Assembly (NCBI RefSeq): GCF_030161375.1
Contig: NZ_BSSQ01000003.1
Location: 62,001 to 126,000 of the forward strand
Direction of reading: 5' to 3'
From: Paenibacillus glycanilyticus
GTDB lineage: Bacteria > Bacillota > Bacilli > Paenibacillales > Paenibacillaceae
DNA: 64,000 nt
The notes under the pieces were generated by a model, which did not search any database, was not told the DNA's origin, and saw only the letters and a list, made by a program, of their open reading frames with translations. Both the position numbers and the translations under genes were made by a program. Below are positions 32,285-40,785 of the stretch, one piece after another (within the stretch, counting starts at the first letter, position 1; each line of letters starts with the position of its first letter).

Positions 32285-34959
32285 TAATTCCCCACCTGCT
32301 TCGTTAGCCACACCCGCATAAGCGAGAACAGCTGATCCATCTGTAATGGTTTACTGATATAATCCGAGGCTCCTGCTTCCAGACATTTGTCACGGTCGGA
32401 CTTCATCGCTTTTGCCGTAAGCGCAATAATCGGCATGGCTTGCAGCTGAGGCTGTTTGCGCATTTCCCTCATCGTCTCGAACCCGTCCATGAGCGGCATC
32501 ATAATATCCATAAGTACAATATCGAAATCCGCGTCATCCCGTAAAATGTCCAAGCAGCGACGGCCGTTATTTGCAACGGTGACTTGCATCTTCTTGCTCT
32601 CCAGCGCTTGTACAAGGGCGAAGACGTTTCTGGCATCGTCCTCGACAAGCAGCACTTTTTTGCCGGCAAAGTCCGAACCGCTTGCTTCGCTTTCGGTTGC
32701 TGCCGGCTCCTCTTCGTCTGCTTCATGGACAGGGGCAGAAAGCGCAAATTGTTCTTCCGCGGCGGCAGATTCTTGGATAGCCAATTGGATGGAATCCGCT
32801 TGCTCTTGGGTAAGCTGAGGCAAATACACCGTAAAGCAGCTTCCCTGCCCTACCGTACTGTCCACCTTGATGTATCCGCCTAGAAGTCTCGCGAACTCGC
32901 TGCAGATGGATAATCCTAGTCCCGTGCCGCCATAAAGCCGGTTCGTATTGCCGTCTACCTGCTGGAAGGCTTCGAATATAAGTTTCTGTTTATCTTTCGG
33001 AATGCCAATCCCCGTATCCGTCACGGAAATCGCCAGCATACCTTCATCCGCTTGCTCAAATCGCAAATTCACCGATCCCGTTTCCGTGAACTTGAAGGCA
33101 TTCGAGAGCAGATTTTTCAAGATTTGCTGCAGGCGTTGGCCGTCTGTATACCAGACATCCGGCAGGCTATCCGCTAAATGAACGTTAAAGGCAATATCCT
33201 TTTTATCCGCAATCGGATTAAAGGTCAACTTCATAAGCTCGGGATATTCGGTCAGATTCACTTCATCAATGGTCAGAACGACTTTGCCCGCTTCAATCTT
33301 GGACAGATCAAGGATATCGTCGATCAGCTTCAGCAGGTCCGTACCGGAAGTATGAATCACCTTCGCATATCCTTCTTCATCTTCATTTAATGTCCGGTTC
33401 TCATTCTCGCCCAGCAGCTGTGACAAGATAAGAATGCTGTTAAGCGGCGTGCGGAGCTCGTGAGACATATTTGCCAGGAAGTTGGATTTGTATTGCGAGC
33501 TTTTCCTGAGCTGCTCGGAGTAGTCTTCCAGCTCTTCCTTTGCTTTCTCGAGCTCTTTTGTTTTTTGCTCGGCGACCAAATACTGCTCTTCCAAATGTTC
33601 GGTCGTCATCCGCATTTCCTCCTGCTGCATCTGGAGTTCCTCCGTCAGCACCTGGGATTCGCTCAGCAGTCTCTCCACTTCCATCCGGCCGGAAATGTTG
33701 TTGACCGCAATGCCGAAGTCTTTCTCAATCTCCTCCATCAGCTTCAGATGTTGCGTCGTGAAGGACTGCAGCGAAGCGAACTCAATGACCGCTTCCAGCC
33801 GCTCCTCATATGCGATCGGCACCATCAGAACACTGCTTGGTTCCAGTTGCAAAAGCCCTGTTGTGATGAGCGGACTATGGTCCTTCGGATGATTGAGCAG
33901 GAATATCCGTTTCTCCATCGCGCATTGCCCGACAAGCCCTTCGCCGAATTGGATGGAGGATTTGCCCGCTTCCTCGCCGGAACCGGCGTAAGAGGACAAT
34001 TTATCCAGTCTTTGCTGCTCTCCCGCTCCCCGGCGAATATAAAACACGCCGTAAGAAGCGTTAATCATAGGCGCTACCTTAGTTAGGAACGTCTTCGCCA
34101 ATACTTCCAAATCATTAATGCCTTGCGTCATGGTCGCGACTTCGGCTACCTTCGCTTGCACCCAGCTTTGCGCCTCGAGGCTGGAGAGCAGCTGATTGGT
34201 CGCATCGCCGAGCTCCTTGATCTCATCGTTCGTATTCACTTTAATTCGAGTACCAAGGTCTCCTCCGGAAGAAGCAATCTCGGTAATTGTTCTTACGACC
34301 TGTTTAATCGTCTTAACAATAGAATTGGATACGAATGAAACAATCATGAAGGAAATAATCGTAGCGACCAGCAGCAGAATATAAATGCCGATTGTTAATG
34401 TCCGGTTTTTATTTTCCAGATCAACGATATGCAGTCTTGTCGACTGAATTTGCTGCGTGCTGATATTATCGAATTTGGTTCGCAGACTGTCCATTCGCTG
34501 CTTGCCGATATCGTCTTGGAAGAAGGCTGAAATATCAGCGTCTCTCCCTTGTTCTTTCATCGCGATGGTTGGCTCGCCGGCTTGGTTGATCCAATCCTGG
34601 ATCATCATCTTGATGGACTCAAGCTCCTTCTGGGTCGCCGGGGAATCGGAGAGATAAGCGTACAAGCTGTTATAACTTGTTTCCCACTCGGATTTGCCTT
34701 TTTCATAAGGATCCAGATAACTTTTATCCCCAGTAATGATATACCCGCGTTGCGCGGTTTCCATATTAATCGCGTCATATTGTATAGAAGCAATCAGGTT
34801 ATGGACGTCTACGTCTCTTGACGTAATCGTCTCTACTTCATTCTGAAGCCCTTGAATACGGTCCGTCACCGCGACAATAGATACGCCAAGGCATATAAGA
34901 ATGAGGAAATAACCAATTGCAATCTTGGTTCGGATATTAAATTTGATGGCTCGAAGCAT
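32284..34959 (-). CDS. rsbK: Hybrid sensor histidine kinase, CHASE3-HAMP-GAF-HisKA-HATPase-REC (RsbK-like)
   Basis: 891 residues. A first membrane helix (about 12-32) and a second (about 187-210) flank an extracellular CHASE3 domain with YDAINMETAQRGYIITGD. HAMP (about 210-262), a GAF domain (about 285-425) and a long coiled coil follow. H500 in FLANMSHELRTPLN is the phospho-site. The ATPase N box is near 611-624, with DTGIGIP and GGTGLGLS, and a C-terminal receiver has D818 in VLMDIMMP. It probably phosphorylates the PP2C response regulator at 28804 to switch on sigma-B, as RsbK does in B. cereus. The E/Q-rich coiled coil could carry the sites methylated by the adjacent CheR enzyme. Confidence 0.87.
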   Translation of the reverse strand: MLRAIKFNIRTKIAIGYFLILICLGVSIVAVTDRIQGLQNEVETITSRDVDVHNLIASIQYDAINMETAQRGYIITGDKSYLDPYEKGKSEWETSYNSLYAYLSDSPATQKELESIKMMIQDWINQAGEPTIAMKEQGRDADISAFFQDDIGKQRMDSLRTKFDNISTQQIQSTRLHIVDLENKNRTLTIGIYILLLVATIISFMIVSFVSNSIVKTIKQVVRTITEIASSGGDLGTRIKVNTNDEIKELGDATNQLLSSLEAQSWVQAKVAEVATMTQGINDLEVLAKTFLTKVAPMINASYGVFYIRRGAGEQQRLDKLSSYAGSGEEAGKSSIQFGEGLVGQCAMEKRIFLLNHPKDHSPLITTGLLQLEPSSVLMVPIAYEERLEAVIEFASLQSFTTQHLKLMEEIEKDFGIAVNNISGRMEVERLLSESQVLTEELQMQQEEMRMTTEHLEEQYLVAEQKTKELEKAKEELEDYSEQLRKSSQYKSNFLANMSHELRTPLNSILILSQLLGENENRTLNEDEEGYAKVIHTSGTDLLKLIDDILDLSKIEAGKVVLTIDEVNLTEYPELMKLTFNPIADKKDIAFNVHLADSLPDVWYTDGQRLQQILKNLLSNAFKFTETGSVNLRFEQADEGMLAISVTDTGIGIPKDKQKLIFEAFQQVDGNTNRLYGGTGLGLSICSEFARLLGGYIKVDSTVGQGSCFTVYLPQLTQEQADSIQLAIQESAAAEEQFALSAPVHEADEEEPAATESEASGSDFAGKKVLLVEDDARNVFALVQALESKKMQVTVANNGRRCLDILRDDADFDIVLMDIMMPLMDGFETMREMRKQPQLQAMPIIALTAKAMKSDRDKCLEAGASDYISKPLQMDQLFSLMRVWLTKQVGN

Positions 34960-35023
34960 AACAATCTCCTTCTCTCCTAATCTCTTCTCCCCAGTATACC
35001 ACTAATAGTTAGATTAGACGGCT

Positions 35024-35049
35024 GTTTCATTTGCGAATTACTCGGGTAT
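35024..35049 (+). promoter_or_regulatory. Putative sigma-B promoter of the DUF948-rsbW-sigB operon
   Basis: GTTTCA, 14 bp, GGGTAT; the -10 is a full match to the consensus. It lies 28 bp before the first gene and predicts sigB autoregulation. Confidence 0.82.
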
Positions 35050-35076
35050 TTATAGAAAAAACGAGGAGATGATTCG

Positions 35077-35544
35077 ATGGATCTCTTTATTCAGATCATT
35101 ATCGCCGTCATTACGGTTGCGTTCGTCATCCTGATGTTCTTTCTCATCCAAACCATTAAAGCGTTAACCGCCACCTTGGATGAGGTTCGCTCCACCGTTG
35201 GGGAGCTCAAAAACGATGTGTCCCAAATTAGCGGCGATGTGAAGGAAATGATTCACCATACCAATGAAATGACTTTGGACGTCCGGACGAAACTTCGTTC
35301 ACTCGATGTTGTGTTTGCCACCATCCACGACATCGGCCAGACGCTCCACAGCTTTACCGGCGTGATGAAAGAAACCGCCGTAGGAATTGTCCATAACATG
35401 AAGGACAAAGCAAAGACAAAACCGGAAGTCTATGATGAGCAGGCTAATCAAGCTAATCGAAAGAGTAGCGGCAACGTTACGAACGCTCTTGCCGACGGCA
35501 TTTTATCCTCGGTACGCATTTGGAGAAAACTCAAACAACAATAA
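35077..35544 (+). CDS. DUF948 membrane-anchored stress protein (YtxG-like)
   Basis: 155 residues. An N-terminal membrane helix (IIIAVITVAFVILMFFLIQTI) is followed by a long amphipathic helix (LTATLDEVRSTVGELKNDVSQISGDVKEMIHHTNEM), the DUF948 layout. B. subtilis YtxG, which is sigma-B-controlled and partners with YtxH, is of this type. Here a YtxH-like gene lies nearby with its own sigma-B-type promoter. Role unknown, probably envelope-associated under stress. GAGGAG precedes the ATG. First gene of the sigB operon. Confidence 0.82.
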   Translation: MDLFIQIIIAVITVAFVILMFFLIQTIKALTATLDEVRSTVGELKNDVSQISGDVKEMIHHTNEMTLDVRTKLRSLDVVFATIHDIGQTLHSFTGVMKETAVGIVHNMKDKAKTKPEVYDEQANQANRKSSGNVTNALADGILSSVRIWRKLKQQ

Positions 35545-35579
35545 GCTATAATAGGACTAGCGGAGAGGAACGAGAACAA

Positions 35580-36023
35580 ATGATGAAACCATGGATAAGC
35601 TTGACCATTCCCGCTCAAGCGGATTATATCGATATTGTGCGGCTGACCCTGTCGGGGCTTGCTGCCAAAGAAGGTTTTTCCTACGAGGAAATTGAAGACA
35701 TGAAAGTAGCCGTAACGGAGGCTTGCAGCAATGTTGTCCTCCATGCCTATGACGGCGGCACCTATGGCCTGATCGAAGTCGTTTTCGAAATTCAGCAGGA
35801 CTCCCTGCACATTCGGGTCAAAGACAGCGGCAACAGCTTCCAATTTGAACCTACGGCTATTGCGGGCGCTGCCTTGCATAACAAGCCTCTAAATGAAGCT
35901 AGTATAGGAGGTCTTGGCCTATTTCTGATGCAGGCTTTAATGGATCAAGTTGAAGTCCGTTCGGAAATGGGGACCGAGGTGATTCTAACCAAGCGACTTG
36001 GTAGGAAAGAGGAGATGGCATGA
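35580..36023 (+). CDS. rsbW: Anti-sigma-B factor, serine kinase RsbW
   Basis: 147 residues, GHKL ATPase fold with all boxes intact: VAVTEACSNVVLHAY (N box), IRVKDSGNSF (G1) and IGGLGLFLMQALMDQVEV (G2). It binds sigma-B and phosphorylates RsbV. The gene overlaps sigB by ATGA, the classic rsbW-sigB arrangement. The start at 35580 (or 35583) follows GAGAGG at 11 nt; upstream codons of the frame overlap the DUF948 gene. It is clearly related to the protein at 30945-31367 (both share ADYIDIVR, EDMKVAV and EVILTK). Confidence 0.9.
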   Translation: MMKPWISLTIPAQADYIDIVRLTLSGLAAKEGFSYEEIEDMKVAVTEACSNVVLHAYDGGTYGLIEVVFEIQQDSLHIRVKDSGNSFQFEPTAIAGAALHNKPLNEASIGGLGLFLMQALMDQVEVRSEMGTEVILTKRLGRKEEMA

Positions 36024-36796
36024 GATCACAATCATCCTGCCTGGATCAGCAACAAATAGCAAGCTTGTTATTGCAATATCGGGAATTGAGCTGCAATGAT
36101 GCCGCAACGGCATTGTTGCAGCATTTCGAACCGTTGGTCCGGATGGCTGTATCCAAAATATCGCGTAACCGACCGGATCTGTACGAAGATCTTTTTCAGG
36201 TCGGTCAAATGTCCATGCTGCGATTATTCAAGCAATATGACAGCGACAAAGGCGTGCCATTCGAAGGATATGCCATGAAGAGCGTAATCGGCCAGCTGAA
36301 AAATTACTTGCGCGACAAATCTTGGTACATACAAGTACCTCGAAATATGAAAGAAAAAGGACTGCTCGTTCAGAAAGCGATCGATGAATTGACAACTAAG
36401 CTCGAGCGGTCGCCGAAGATGGATGAGATTGCAAACTATTTGGGCCTGTCAGTCGAGGAAACGATCGAGGTCCTGTCTTCGCGGGAATCGTACCAATACG
36501 TGTCTTTGGATACGCCGCTCTCAACCGAAGGCGACAGCGCTACGATTGGCGACGTCATCAGCGATCATTCCGACGAGTATCGCCATATCGATAATCAGTT
36601 AGCCCTTAACGAAGCTCTTGCGCAGTTAAAGGAAGAGGAACGCAAAGTGCTCATTCTCGTCTACCAGCACGGTCAGTCTCAACGGGAAATTGCCGATCAG
36701 CTCGGCGTTTCGCAAATGAGCGTCTCCCGCTTCCAGAAGCGTGCGCTCGATAAGCTGCGGCAGCTGCTTCATCCGCCGCTGAGCGAAGAAGGCTGA
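36020..36796 (+). CDS. sigB: RNA polymerase general stress sigma factor sigma-B
   Basis: 258 residues. Region 2 is VRMAVSKISRNRPDLYEDLFQVGQMSMLRLFKQYD...PFEGYAMKSVIGQLKNYLRD. Region 3 is RSPKMDEIANYLGLSVEETIEVL. Region 4 is LKEEERKVLILVYQHGQSQREIADQLGVSQMSVSRFQKRALDKLR. The length and the upstream overlapping rsbW identify sigma-B rather than SigF/SigG, although those are close paralogues. Its operon begins at the sigma-B-type promoter at 35024, so it likely amplifies its own synthesis. Confidence 0.9.
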   Translation: MRSQSSCLDQQQIASLLLQYRELSCNDAATALLQHFEPLVRMAVSKISRNRPDLYEDLFQVGQMSMLRLFKQYDSDKGVPFEGYAMKSVIGQLKNYLRDKSWYIQVPRNMKEKGLLVQKAIDELTTKLERSPKMDEIANYLGLSVEETIEVLSSRESYQYVSLDTPLSTEGDSATIGDVISDHSDEYRHIDNQLALNEALAQLKEEERKVLILVYQHGQSQREIADQLGVSQMSVSRFQKRALDKLRQLLHPPLSEEG

Positions 36797-36845
36797 ACAA
36801 ACCGCCTATTTCATTTATTAATAAATGAAACAGGCGGTTTGTTTT
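36797..36845 (+). terminator. Rho-independent terminator of sigB
   Basis: ACAAACCGCCT(A)TTTCATTTATT pairs with AATAAATGAAA..AGGCGGTTTGT, a very long stem followed by TTTTG. Confidence 0.9.
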
Positions 36846-36886
36846 GCTTTACGAACTTTTACGAGCTTCATAATTCTAACGCGACA

Positions 36887-36917
36887 AAAGAAGCCGCTCC
36901 GGTTGGAGGGCTTCTTT
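36887..36917 (-). terminator. Rho-independent terminator of ytxH
   Basis: AAAGAAGCC and GGCTTCTTT pair around a CTCC/GGAG-bearing loop; on the minus strand it ends TTCTTTTG. Confidence 0.8.
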
Positions 36918-36933
36918 CCCGTGAAAAACTATT

Positions 36934-37257
36934 CTAATTCGAAGTGGTACTCATCTTTTCTTTCATATCGTCCTTCGCGTTGTTGAAGGAATCCATGACA
37001 TGCTCATGCGATTTCTTCGCGCGGTCGGACAAGTCCGAAGCTTCTTCCCTGACGCTCGATAACACGTCTTTAGACTTGTCTTTGGCGGTGGAAGCAAGTT
37101 CCTGCGTACGCTGGCTGATGGCCTGGAACTTATTCGAGATATCCTCCCTCAGCTTCACACCCGATTTTGGAGCAAGCAGAAGTGCCCCGACAGCACCAAC
37201 CGCCGTCCCGACAATTGTACCTACCAACAGACCGCTACCTGTGTTTTCCTTTGGCAT
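36934..37257 (-). CDS. ytxH: YtxH-family general stress protein
   Basis: 107 residues. The glycine-rich N-terminal helix GLLVGTIVGTAVGAVGALLLAPKSG is the YtxH signature, followed by a charged amphipathic helical tail. In B. subtilis YtxH belongs to the sigma-B regulon. AAAGGAGAG lies before the ATG at 37257; the longer frame to 37353 is rejected. A sigma-B-like promoter lies 60 bp upstream, and the gene faces sigB. Confidence 0.85.
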   Translation of the reverse strand: MPKENTGSGLLVGTIVGTAVGAVGALLLAPKSGVKLREDISNKFQAISQRTQELASTAKDKSKDVLSSVREEASDLSDRAKKSHEHVMDSFNNAKDDMKEKMSTTSN

Positions 37258-37316
37258 AGTTATCTCTCCTTTATTCCGTTCGTATTCGAAACCGTTATTC
37301 GATCTCGTATGTTCTA

Positions 37317-37342
37317 TTACACGTAATCGGTTCTTTTGAAAC
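37317..37342 (-). promoter_or_regulatory. Putative sigma-B promoter of ytxH
   Basis: On the minus strand GTTTCA (37342-37337), 14 bp, GTGTAA (37322-37317). The -10 is less ideal than at the other sites here. Confidence 0.55.
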
Positions 37343-37393
37343 AACCCGAGCAACTTTATAGAACTTGGAACGAAAAAGAGGTTGCATCTTTTA

Positions 37394-37442
37394 TTGTTTA
37401 CATCATATACTGTTTATATAATAATCAGTGTACGTGGTACAC
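37394..37442 (+). promoter_or_regulatory. Promoter and palindromic operator of the DrrAB-type exporter
   Basis: TTGTTT (37394-37399), 17 bp, TATAAT (37417-37422). Just downstream, GTGTACGTGGTACAC (37428-37442) is a perfect 6-3-6 palindrome where a repressor would block transcription. The adjacent TetR gene has a related GTACAC-containing imperfect palindrome upstream of itself (near 39990), so that TetR is the likely ligand. Confidence 0.65.
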
Positions 37443-37458
37443 AGAAAAGAGGCATTTC

Positions 37459-38352
37459 GTGAACCAACAAACCGCAATTGAAATAGCTGGCCTGCGCAAA
37501 AGCTTCGGTAAACAAACGGTGCTAGGCGGCGTTGATCTTACGGTTCCTGCCGGAACTGTCTTCGCCCTCCTTGGCCCAAACGGTGCCGGCAAAACAACCT
37601 TGATCCATATCTTGTCTACCTTAATTGCACCGGATGAAGGAATGATCCGCGTCGGAGGTTATAACGTTCAAACCGAGCAAGAGCTGGTCAAGCAGAACAT
37701 TAGTCTTACCGGTCAGTTTGCAGCAGTGGACGAAGTCTTGTCCGCGGAAGAAAATTTGCGGATGATCGGGAGACTTTCCGGCTTGTCGGCTGCTCATGCC
37801 CGCGTCCGCGCGGAAGAACTTCTAAGCGCATTTGATCTTGCGGATGCCGCTAAGAAAAGAGTGAAAACTTACTCGGGAGGCATGCGGCGCAGACTGGATC
37901 TTGCCATCAGCCTTGTAGCCCTCCGTCCCGTTATTTTCTTGGATGAACCTACAACCGGACTTGATACGGTCAGCCGCAGAGCCTTATGGGAGATTATCAA
38001 AGGGCTTGCCAAGCAAGGAAGAACGATATTTCTAACGACGCAATATTTGGAAGAAGCCGATCAGCTTGCTGACCAGATTGCCGTTATTCATGGCGGGACG
38101 ATCGTAGCCAAGGGAAGCGCCGAACAATTAAAAGCAAAGGTTGGCGGAGAGGTGATTGAATTGCTGAACGACTATGACGAAGTGATCCATACCATACCGA
38201 CGACTGGAAATATCCAGGATATTAGCCGTACGTTAAATGATCTTGTCAACTCGGTTCCTCCGGGAACCAAGGTCAACATTCGCAGACCAAGCATGGATGA
38301 TGTGTTTGTTGCCTTAACAACAACCGTGGAAAAAGAGGTGTTACACGCATGA
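37459..38352 (+). CDS. ABC transporter ATP-binding protein (DrrA-like)
   Basis: 297 residues. Walker A is LLGPNGAGKTTL, the signature is YSGGMRRRLDLA, Walker B is VIFLDEPTTGLD, and the H-loop region is TIFLTTQYLEEADQLAD. A C-terminal DUF4162-like extension ends VNIRRPSMDDVFVALT, characteristic of daunorubicin-resistance exporters. The GTG start at 37459 is 7 nt after AAAAGAGG; the frame's ATG at 37336 would put the promoter inside the gene and is rejected. It overlaps the permease gene by ATGA. Confidence 0.88.
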   Translation: MNQQTAIEIAGLRKSFGKQTVLGGVDLTVPAGTVFALLGPNGAGKTTLIHILSTLIAPDEGMIRVGGYNVQTEQELVKQNISLTGQFAAVDEVLSAEENLRMIGRLSGLSAAHARVRAEELLSAFDLADAAKKRVKTYSGGMRRRLDLAISLVALRPVIFLDEPTTGLDTVSRRALWEIIKGLAKQGRTIFLTTQYLEEADQLADQIAVIHGGTIVAKGSAEQLKAKVGGEVIELLNDYDEVIHTIPTTGNIQDISRTLNDLVNSVPPGTKVNIRRPSMDDVFVALTTTVEKEVLHA

Positions 38353-39137
38353 TTTCAACGAATAACCCCGTTAAGCCCGCTTCGTTGCTAACGACTAACC
38401 TCGTATTTATCGGACGCAGTCTCCGTCATAGCCTTCGCAATACGGAAGCTTTGCTTATGGCCATTATGCTGCCCGTCATGCTCATGCTGCTGTTCACTTA
38501 TGTATTTGGAGGAGCTATTGATTCAAGCGGAGATTATGTCAATTACGTGGTTCCGGGCATTATTCTATTATGTGCGGGTTTTGGCTCATCAAGTACAGCC
38601 GTTGACGTATCCAATGATATGACAAACGGCATCATTGACCGGTTCAGAACGATGCCGATCAAAAGCCTTAGCGTAGTTACCGGTCATGTAGTCGCTAGTC
38701 TCGCCCGAAATTTATTCGCAACCGGCGTTGTATTTGGCGTTGCCCTGCTTGTTGGGTTCAGACCAAATGCCAGCTTTATCGAATGGATACTTGCCATTGC
38801 GGTGATTGCTTTGTTTATTCTGACCTTCACCTGGTTGTTCGCGGCGATAGGCCTAGTAGCCGGAAGCCCTTCCGCTGCAAGCGGTTATGGCTTTGCGTTA
38901 TTGTTTCTCCCGTATTTGTCCAGCGCTTTTGTCCCGACGGACACGATGCCTTCCTGGCTGCAAGGCGTAGCCAACCATCAGCCGATTACGCCTGTAATCG
39001 AGACGATCCGCGGGCTCCTGACGGGAACCCCGCTGGAGAATAGCGGCTGGTGGGCCATTGGCTGGTGCCTGCTTATTCTGGCTATCGCATTCTTGTGGAG
39101 CATTTCTTCCTTCCGTAAAAAAGCCGGCCGCCGATAA
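38349..39137 (+). CDS. ABC-2 type permease (DrrB-like)
   Basis: 262 residues with six hydrophobic segments. The DrrB-type signature YVNYVVPGIILLCAGFGSSSTAVDVSNDMTNGIIDRFRTMPI is clear, and a later LLFLPYLSSAFVPTDTMPSWLQ is common to ABC-2 exporters. Together with the overlapping ATPase gene it forms a lipid or drug exporter of unknown substrate, probably repressed by the convergent TetR gene. Confidence 0.87.
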   Translation: MISTNNPVKPASLLTTNLVFIGRSLRHSLRNTEALLMAIMLPVMLMLLFTYVFGGAIDSSGDYVNYVVPGIILLCAGFGSSSTAVDVSNDMTNGIIDRFRTMPIKSLSVVTGHVVASLARNLFATGVVFGVALLVGFRPNASFIEWILAIAVIALFILTFTWLFAAIGLVAGSPSAASGYGFALLFLPYLSSAFVPTDTMPSWLQGVANHQPITPVIETIRGLLTGTPLENSGWWAIGWCLLILAIAFLWSISSFRKKAGRR

Positions 39138-39148
39138 GCCATCGAAGC

Positions 39149-39188
39149 AAAATAAAGAGAGCAGCCTAATCGCTGCTCTCTTTATTTT
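39149..39188. terminator. Bidirectional terminator
   Basis: AAAATAAAGAGAGCAG and CTGCTCTCTTTATTTT form a 16-bp stem between convergent genes; it includes the TetR stop codon. Confidence 0.92.
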
Positions 39189-39961
39189 GCGCCTCGTGCG
39201 GCAATATAATGCTCGACCCCGTCCAATATCCGCTCCAATCCGAAATCAAAGTCGTTGCCGATTGGATTGTCCGCCGGATTTTCTTCCGTATAGACGCCAG
39301 ACGCAATAAGCGGCTGCAAATCCGGGTATTGCTCCTTTTTAACCAACAGCTTAAGCGCCTTCGTATAGTTCAGTCCGCTGAACTCGCCTGGACTTGCTCC
39401 ACCTTGAATCGCCCGCTCCATATCCCGCTGGATCATCCCCGTGGAACGGGCATAGCTGCTAAGCAACAAGACCGTGGACATTTTCTCATAATCGTTCAGC
39501 GGCAAATTTCTCATGGGCCGAAGCGCCAAATCCACGATTAACAAATTATTCGGAGTAATTGGCACGCCCGAGACCGGAATATCCGCGAACCACGGATGTT
39601 TGACGAATACTGCAATACAAGCTCGCACATATTGACGCAACCCCTCCCGCCAATCCGCCCCTTCTTCGAGCTGATCTTCGGGTAATTGGATGACCTGCTC
39701 CTGCATCAGCAATAACAAATCATCTTTACTTTGCACATAACGGTATAACGACATCGCCGTAAACCCCAATGATGCGGCTACCCGGCTCATTGATACGGCC
39801 TGCAGCCCTTCCTGGTCCGCCAGCTGTACGGCTGCAGCTACGATCTGATTAATCGACAGCTCGCGCTTTGGTCCTCTCTGAGGTTCTTTCACAAGCCCCC
39901 ATGCTAACGCAACGCCTTTTGGCAAACTGCCCACAATTTGAACGTCGTCCTCATGCTCCAT
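39182..39961 (-). CDS. TetR/AcrR-family repressor
   Basis: 259 residues. The DNA-binding part is LSINQIVAAAVQLADQEGLQAVSMSRVAASLGFTAMSLYRYVQSKDDLLLLM. The large C-terminal ligand domain is of the TetR_C class found in regulators of antibiotic exporters. GGAGG lies 9 nt before the ATG at 39961. It is convergent with the DrrAB-type exporter, and both promoters carry GTACAC-type palindromes, so it likely represses both. Confidence 0.85.
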   Translation of the reverse strand: MEHEDDVQIVGSLPKGVALAWGLVKEPQRGPKRELSINQIVAAAVQLADQEGLQAVSMSRVAASLGFTAMSLYRYVQSKDDLLLLMQEQVIQLPEDQLEEGADWREGLRQYVRACIAVFVKHPWFADIPVSGVPITPNNLLIVDLALRPMRNLPLNDYEKMSTVLLLSSYARSTGMIQRDMERAIQGGASPGEFSGLNYTKALKLLVKKEQYPDLQPLIASGVYTEENPADNPIGNDFDFGLERILDGVEHYIAARGAK

Positions 39962-40030
39962 CCTGCTTTTCCTCCACGCCATAATTGTTTACTATGTACA
40001 CAGTATAACACAATATTCAACCAACAAAAA

Positions 40031-40055
40031 AACAGCTCCTCGTAAGGGAGCTGTT
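40031..40055 (-). terminator. Rho-independent terminator
   Basis: AACAGCTCC and GGAGCTGTT pair around a 7-nt loop with T/A tracts on both sides. Confidence 0.85.
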
Positions 40056-40060
40056 TTTTG

Positions 40061-40687
40061 TTAGTCCATGCCATGCTCTTCCCGGATTTTGTACAAACCC
40101 TTCAGCAGCATTTCGGCAGGATCGCGATTCAGGAGCAGATGCGTATACAACAGATGAAGTGAGAAAGCGCAAACATTATTACCATCCGAAATAGCCGGGA
40201 AGCCCGTTTCAAATACTGGACCTTTCAGCTCTTCATTCCAGGCAAGTCCTGCGTGAACCTTCTCCTCGGGAAATTCTTCTTCAACCGACTTAATGCAATG
40301 CGGGATGAGTACATGATCAATTAATGCTTTGGCATCATCTTCGCTTGCAGGAGGTTGAGGAAGCGGTTTACCCCCCTCGGTTTTCATCAATTCATAGAAA
40401 AACGAAGCCATCCATTCTGTTGCTTCATCGTTCCCCGCTTGGAAGTTCGCGATTAACTCGCGAAGGAAAAATCCGCATACATAATCGCTGCCCGACTCAT
40501 CCTTCACTTTGTAAACAAACACGGGACCATAAAGCTCTTGATTCAATACTTGGCCTTGGACGTCTTCGAAATGCCGTCTCAATGCGACAAAGCCGTTATG
40601 CTGGACTGCTTTGACCAGCTCCGCGAATTGCTTCGCCTCTTCTTCTTGATTCCCTTGGATCTCTTCGTTTGTTGTCTCGTTATTCAT
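40061..40687 (-). CDS. Unknown protein, downstream copy of a tandem pair
   Basis: 208 residues, family not recognised. No signal or membrane segment; acidic N-terminus. Shared with its neighbour at 40786-41394 are CGFFLRELxxxFQxG, EWMASFFYELMKT, GGKxLPxP, IDHxLxPHC, GF...I and LNRDP..xLL..L.KxRxxHG. The conserved cysteine in CGFF and the His-Cys in PHC could bind metal, but this is a guess. GGTGAAG precedes the ATG. Each copy has its own terminator, so the genes are separate units made by duplication. Confidence 0.7.
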   Translation of the reverse strand: MNNETTNEEIQGNQEEEAKQFAELVKAVQHNGFVALRRHFEDVQGQVLNQELYGPVFVYKVKDESGSDYVCGFFLRELIANFQAGNDEATEWMASFFYELMKTEGGKPLPQPPASEDDAKALIDHVLIPHCIKSVEEEFPEEKVHAGLAWNEELKGPVFETGFPAISDGNNVCAFSLHLLYTHLLLNRDPAEMLLKGLYKIREEHGMD

Positions 40688-40753
40688 ATCGCTTCACCCG
40701 TAATCATCATATCATTCCACCAATTAAACAGTCTAGTCCATTAACCCAAAAGA

Positions 40754-40776
40754 AAGCCGTCCCGGCAGGACGGCTT
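40754..40776 (-). terminator. Rho-independent terminator
   Basis: AAGCCGTCC and GGACGGCTT pair around five bases, followed on the minus strand by TCTTTTGGG. Confidence 0.8.
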
Positions 40777-40785
40777 AAACTTTTC

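Noticed and set aside
33460..34086. 208-codon plus-strand frame inside the hybrid kinase gene
   Set aside because: Leu/Phe/His-rich antisense reading of the coiled-coil and GAF region; no start signal.
28804..36796. Stressosome (RsbR/RsbS/RsbT) genes
   Set aside because: I looked for STAS-globin or RsbT-type proteins near sigB; only one STAS protein (RsbV) and two RsbW-like proteins are present.
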